Assembly (NCBI GenBank): GCA_016785225.1
Contig: JAFBJZ010000323.1
Span: forward strand, 372,001-436,000
Direction of reading: 5' to 3'
Origin: Psettodes erumei
Lineage: Eukaryota > Chordata > Actinopteri > Pleuronectiformes > Psettodidae
DNA length: 64,000 nucleotides
Shown piece after piece: positions 61,140 through 64,000 of this stretch (positions are counted from its first letter, which is position 1; the number at the start of each line of letters is the position of its first letter). A model generated the notes under the pieces. The model did no database searches and was not told the origin of the DNA. It saw only the letters and a program-made list of their open reading frames with translations. The position numbers were made by a program, and so were the translations under genes.

Positions 61140-61440
61140 TCTCACTTCCCATATCCCAGCGTGCCCTTTTCCTCTGTGTAGCCTCACTGGACGGCATTCA
61201 CCTGCCCACCTGTTTGCAGCCTTGGATGCCATTCATCTTCCTGTCGACATCCCAGCATGCCATTCATGAGTCTTCCTGTCAGCAACCTAAGGGGGCATTC
61301 ATCTGTAAGCCTAACTATCTGTCTATGCTACATCCCAGGGTATTTTTTTACCTGTCTGCCTTGATACATGCCAGCGTGTCAGTTACCTGTCTAACTACAG
61401 TATCTATATTTCCCGGTGTCACTCTTTGCCCTGGTTAAAG
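61140..61440 (+). repeat. degenerate minisatellite with CATCCCAGCATGCCATTCAT unit
   Basis: Words of the type CATCCCAGCGTGCC, GGCATTCACCTG and TGCCATTCAT recur with CCTGTC or CTGTCTAC spacers through this stretch. A further copy (TACATCCCACAATGCCATTC) lies near 62,050, on the other side of the MITE. This suggests one array that was split by the insertion. Confidence 0.5.
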
Positions 61441-61623
61441 TCTTCCAGGCAGCTCTACCTGTCAGTTTGAGTTATAGTCCTGCCTCATTCTCTAGGATTC
61501 GTGTACCCAAACCCCAACCACAGCCATAATCGTGACCTTAACTGTAACCAACCAATTTCACTGGTGAAGAATGCTGGGAGTCAGTAAGCAGCTTGGCAGG
61601 AACTTCTGCATGCCAGGCACTAG

Positions 61624-62013
61624 TTAAAGCAATAGTTGGACATTTTGGAGAATACTTAGTTAAAAGTTATAGGAAATATACAATAGATAAAAAATAAGAC
61701 CACACCCAGGAGCTGAACGTAAAGCCTGGAAACAGGGAGAAACATTTAGCCTGGCTCTCGCTCCGAAGGTAACAAATCCCGCCTTCCAGAACTGCCTGTA
61801 AAACCACAACATGTCTGGAGGGCGGACTGGGTCACTGTGCCTTTCACCTGAGCCGAGCTAACTGTTTCGCCTTGTTTCTGGTCTTTATGCTAAGCTGACC
61901 AGCTCCCGGGTATCGCTTTGTATTCAGCATACAGACATGAGAGTTGCGTTTATCTTCCCACCCAACTCTCAATGAGATTTTTTTTTTCCCAAAGTGCGGA
62001 ACTATTCCCTTAA
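61624..62013 (+). mobile_element. non-autonomous DNA transposon (MITE) with TTAA ends
   Basis: The left end reads TTAAAGCAATAGTTGGACAT and the right end AAAGTGCGGAACTATTCCCT then TTAA. These are imperfect inverted repeats of a very widespread fish MITE. Inner blocks match the same family: AAGCCTGGAAACAGGG, TAGCCTGGCTCT, AGGTAACAAA, TCTTTATGCTAAGCT and ACAGACATGAGAGT. TTAA at both borders suits a piggyBac-type target, but mechanism is inferred. There is no coding capacity. Confidence 0.75.
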
Positions 62014-62522
62014 GGTAAAATCTTACCAGTTTACCAATGTCTATCTGTTTACATCCCACAATGCCATTCGTTATTGCTGTCAACTTGTTTTACATGAAAA
62101 AAGTTATCGTCAGTGCTGTTAAAATACTGTTGTATTTTATGTGAATGTTTTTGATCAGCCCCACTCATCAGTTAGCTTTCCTTGCAGAGACAGTTTAGTC
62201 GCTCAAGAAGCTAAAGGACTTGTGATTCTGCGTAACTCAATTTGTAAAGTTCGGTTCTAGCACTGTCATAGTCAGTGGATTGATGGCTACTAGGGATACC
62301 CTAGTATAATAACATGATAACTGTATGCACTACCCATACTACAAGGCGCTTTAGATGATCACCAAATGGCATGTGAAATAAATAACCGCAAGAAACAATA
62401 GCAAAAACATACCAATTGATATTTATATGAACAAAACTTTTGTATTAAGAGTCTACTGGCCCTCCGCTAGTGAGTCTCTGCCTCTTGCACCTAGCTTGAG
62501 AACTTTGTCCCATGCTTTGGTA

Positions 62523-62848
62523 TCATAGTGGTTCAGAGCGGAGGGCCAGCGAGAGCGTCCAGAGGGGTGGCAGCAGCCACATGGGAGACGGCGAGGGCCG
62601 GGCGCCCAGAGGCGAGGCGGTGTCAGAGGTGCAGGAGCACACCTCGTATCCGTTCTCCGCGTGGTCCGGGTGATGGTGCCCGTTGACTCTCGTCTCCGTG
62701 CTTTTGGGCTCCGTGTCTGGAGAGTCTGACTGCATCTCGGTGCACAGCAGCCAGTCTTTAGCGATGAGGCGAGGGTACCCCGCCTCCGCCTCCATGTCAC
62801 TGCCCGGCACCCGCCAGTACTCCTTCCCCTTGAAGAAATAGGACGAGC
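62523..62848 (-). CDS. mmp17: MMP17 (MT4-MMP), last coding exon only
   Basis: This is a single 3'-terminal coding exon of 326 bp, entered in phase 1 after an AG acceptor at 62849-62850 and ending at TGA. It encodes the end of the last hemopexin blade (SSYFFKGKEYWRV), the motif GYPRLIAKDWLLC whose Cys closes the propeller, a variable linker, then NGYEVCSCTSD and a hydrophobic tail (MWLLPPLWTLSLAL). That tail plus the preceding small residues form a GPI-anchor signal, as in human MMP17, where EDGYEVCSCTSG is very similar. MMP17 is a cell-surface zinc endopeptidase. The catalytic domain and other exons lie beyond the right edge. The adjacent ulk1 gene matches the human MMP17-ULK1 order. Confidence 0.92.
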
Positions 62849-62850
62849 CT

Positions 62851-64000
62851 TCACGAGGAGAGGGAAGAGAGAGGTTTGGTGTTTGTGTGGCGTCAGAGAC
62901 AGAACAATGTGGATTAGAAAACAGTATAATGCTAAACATCACATTAGGGCAGAAGGTAGACAAAAGCACAATAATGATACTTATTAAGTATGAAAATACA
63001 ACAAACAGAAATATACTGTACAGACTTATATAACTAAAAGTATGGATGCCCTACTACTCCTTTCTTTTACTTATTTTTGCTCTATCTGCTGCCTTATCAT
63101 ACCAGTTCTCTCCTCTCAGCACCTTTCTTATCCATCTCTTAAGCCTCTGACTTCTCAGTGGCTTCTGTCTCTCCTCAACACTCTTCTCACTCATTGTTCA
63201 CCATGAACTGTCAACACATCTTCTCCGCTTCCTTCTCTCTCTTTGTCACTCATCCCCGGCTCGTGGAAGCAGCTTAAAAAGCAGATAAAGATTTTGCCAT
63301 GTGAATTTGTGTGGTTTAACTCATTTTTACTGCATGCATCTTCCTATAGACATGGGATTTTGTTGGGATGGTCCCCTCCTTTGCATTTGGTTTGTTCCCA
63401 CTCTCTCTCTTACACACAAACAGACACATAAAAGATCTTGGAGCAGGACCTGTGAAGACACAACACAGACCTCTAAATGCCTACTGGGGAAAAGAGCCTT
63501 CGTGCATTTCGCTGGGAGTTCCCGTGGGGGAGCGAGGTGATGAGTGATAATGTTGCTAATAAGTTGTTGTGCCTGGTTTCACCTCATACAAGTGCTTTAT
63601 CAAAGCTTAATCTGGTGCAAACTGGTGGAAGCATCCCTACCAGGGGATTCGCCTGGTGAAACCTGCCAAAATAATGCAAGTTAAAAGTAAACACTATTAA
63701 ACCCTATGGGAAAGCAAATCCTAATCGCCTGGGAACAGCAGGCAAACTTTCTCCTGCATCGGGGAGCCAACGCCAGATCTGAAGCTCCTTATCTATTCAA
63801 AGGAAATGGCAGGAACATGCTGATATAATAATTATAATAAAGTGTCATTTTGTTAGACAAAATTATCACAGCATATGATATTATCTTGACAATTATTCAG
63901 TCACAAATTGAATAAATACATAACCTCATAGACCTAAGAGTTATATCTCTTTAATCTGTTCATCCCCAGGCCAAAAACTTTTTCTTTTTGATATGAATAA
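62851..64000 (-). other. mmp17: last intron of mmp17 (partial)
   Basis: No further mmp17 exon is visible up to the window edge, so the last intron is at least 1.15 kb. It holds the 63370-63475 segment that is homologous to 2380-2515. Nothing else is recognisable. Confidence 0.6.
63370..63480 (+). repeat. non-coding segment, direct paralogue of 2380-2515
   Basis: TTTGCATTT, a CA-rich stretch with ACACAAACAGAC, GGAGCAGGACCTGTGAAG and ACACAACACAGACCTCTAAAT occur in the same order and orientation as near 2400-2500. The 20-bp block after GAAG in the left copy is absent here. Confidence 0.65.

Larger units (their letters stand above)
55160..62500. other. gene-free region between mmp17 and ulk1
   Basis: No exon of a recognisable family is found. 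Contents include a CTCF-like word at 55627-55639, an ATC-rich microsatellite at 55650-55687, an ATA-rich microsatellite near 58440-58495, the 60010-60140 paralogous segment, a degenerate minisatellite at 61140-61440 and a MITE at 61624-62013. A 241-codon open frame at 58642-59367 looks like chance. Confidence 0.55.

Noticed and set aside
1..64000. CRISPR arrays, operons, ribosome binding sites, phage or plasmid features
   Set aside because: The window is vertebrate nuclear DNA with spliced genes. No regularly spaced direct repeats or prokaryotic gene arrangement are present.

Overview
This is a piece of a teleost fish nuclear genome. The genes are split by GT-AG introns. The conceptual proteins closely match vertebrate families, and the repeats are typical fish ones: a fish retroposon 3' tail, tRNA-type SINE heads, a TTAA-bounded MITE, hAT/ZBED transposase relics and many CA/TG tracts. 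The compact introns and the kind of retroposon tail suggest a spiny-rayed fish, which is an inference. Open reading frames alone are misleading here, so I rebuilt each gene exon by exon from splice sites and reading phase. All four complete coding sequences close in frame.

Layout from left to right. (1) 1-8.5 kb: gene-free upstream region with a short TIR element, a degenerate SINE, a CTCF-like motif and a G-quadruplex motif. Two non-coding segments here have homologous copies near the right end of the window. (2) 8.69-11.65 kb, plus strand: a complete nine-exon Tbx6-subfamily T-box transcription factor gene (367 aa). (3) 12.4-15.9 kb: a small degenerate tandem repeat, then two degenerate hAT/ZBED transposase copies facing each other. 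(4) 17.3-26.2 kb, minus strand: crkl, the SH2-SH3-SH3 adaptor (3 coding exons, 308 aa), with a long 3' UTR, a CpG-rich block inside intron 2 and a CpG-island promoter. (5) 26.3-29.6 kb: gene-free. (6) 29.7-32.1 kb, minus strand: ccdc74 (7 exons, 316 aa), with an RFX-like X-box upstream. (7) 33.1-55.1 kb, minus strand: ulk1, the autophagy-initiating kinase (27 coding exons, 1027 aa), with an NRF1 + CRE promoter. (8) 55.2-62.5 kb: gene-free, with microsatellites, a MITE and a minisatellite. (9) 62.5-64 kb, minus strand: the last coding exon of mmp17 (GPI-anchored MT4-MMP) and part of the preceding intron.

Four genes (mmp17, ulk1, ccdc74, crkl) run leftward and the T-box gene runs rightward. They are not an operon and have unrelated jobs: pericellular proteolysis, autophagy, a coiled-coil protein probably linked to cilia or centrosomes, tyrosine-kinase adaptor signalling, and paraxial mesoderm transcription. 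Their order is a synteny block, and mmp17 next to ulk1 is also the human 12q24.33 arrangement as I recall it. No wholly new system stands out. The best unexplained signals are the two pairs of homologous non-coding segments about 60 kb apart, the inward-facing hAT pair with shared 5' flanks, a perfect 36-bp palindrome in ulk1 intron 4, and the CpG block inside crkl intron 2.
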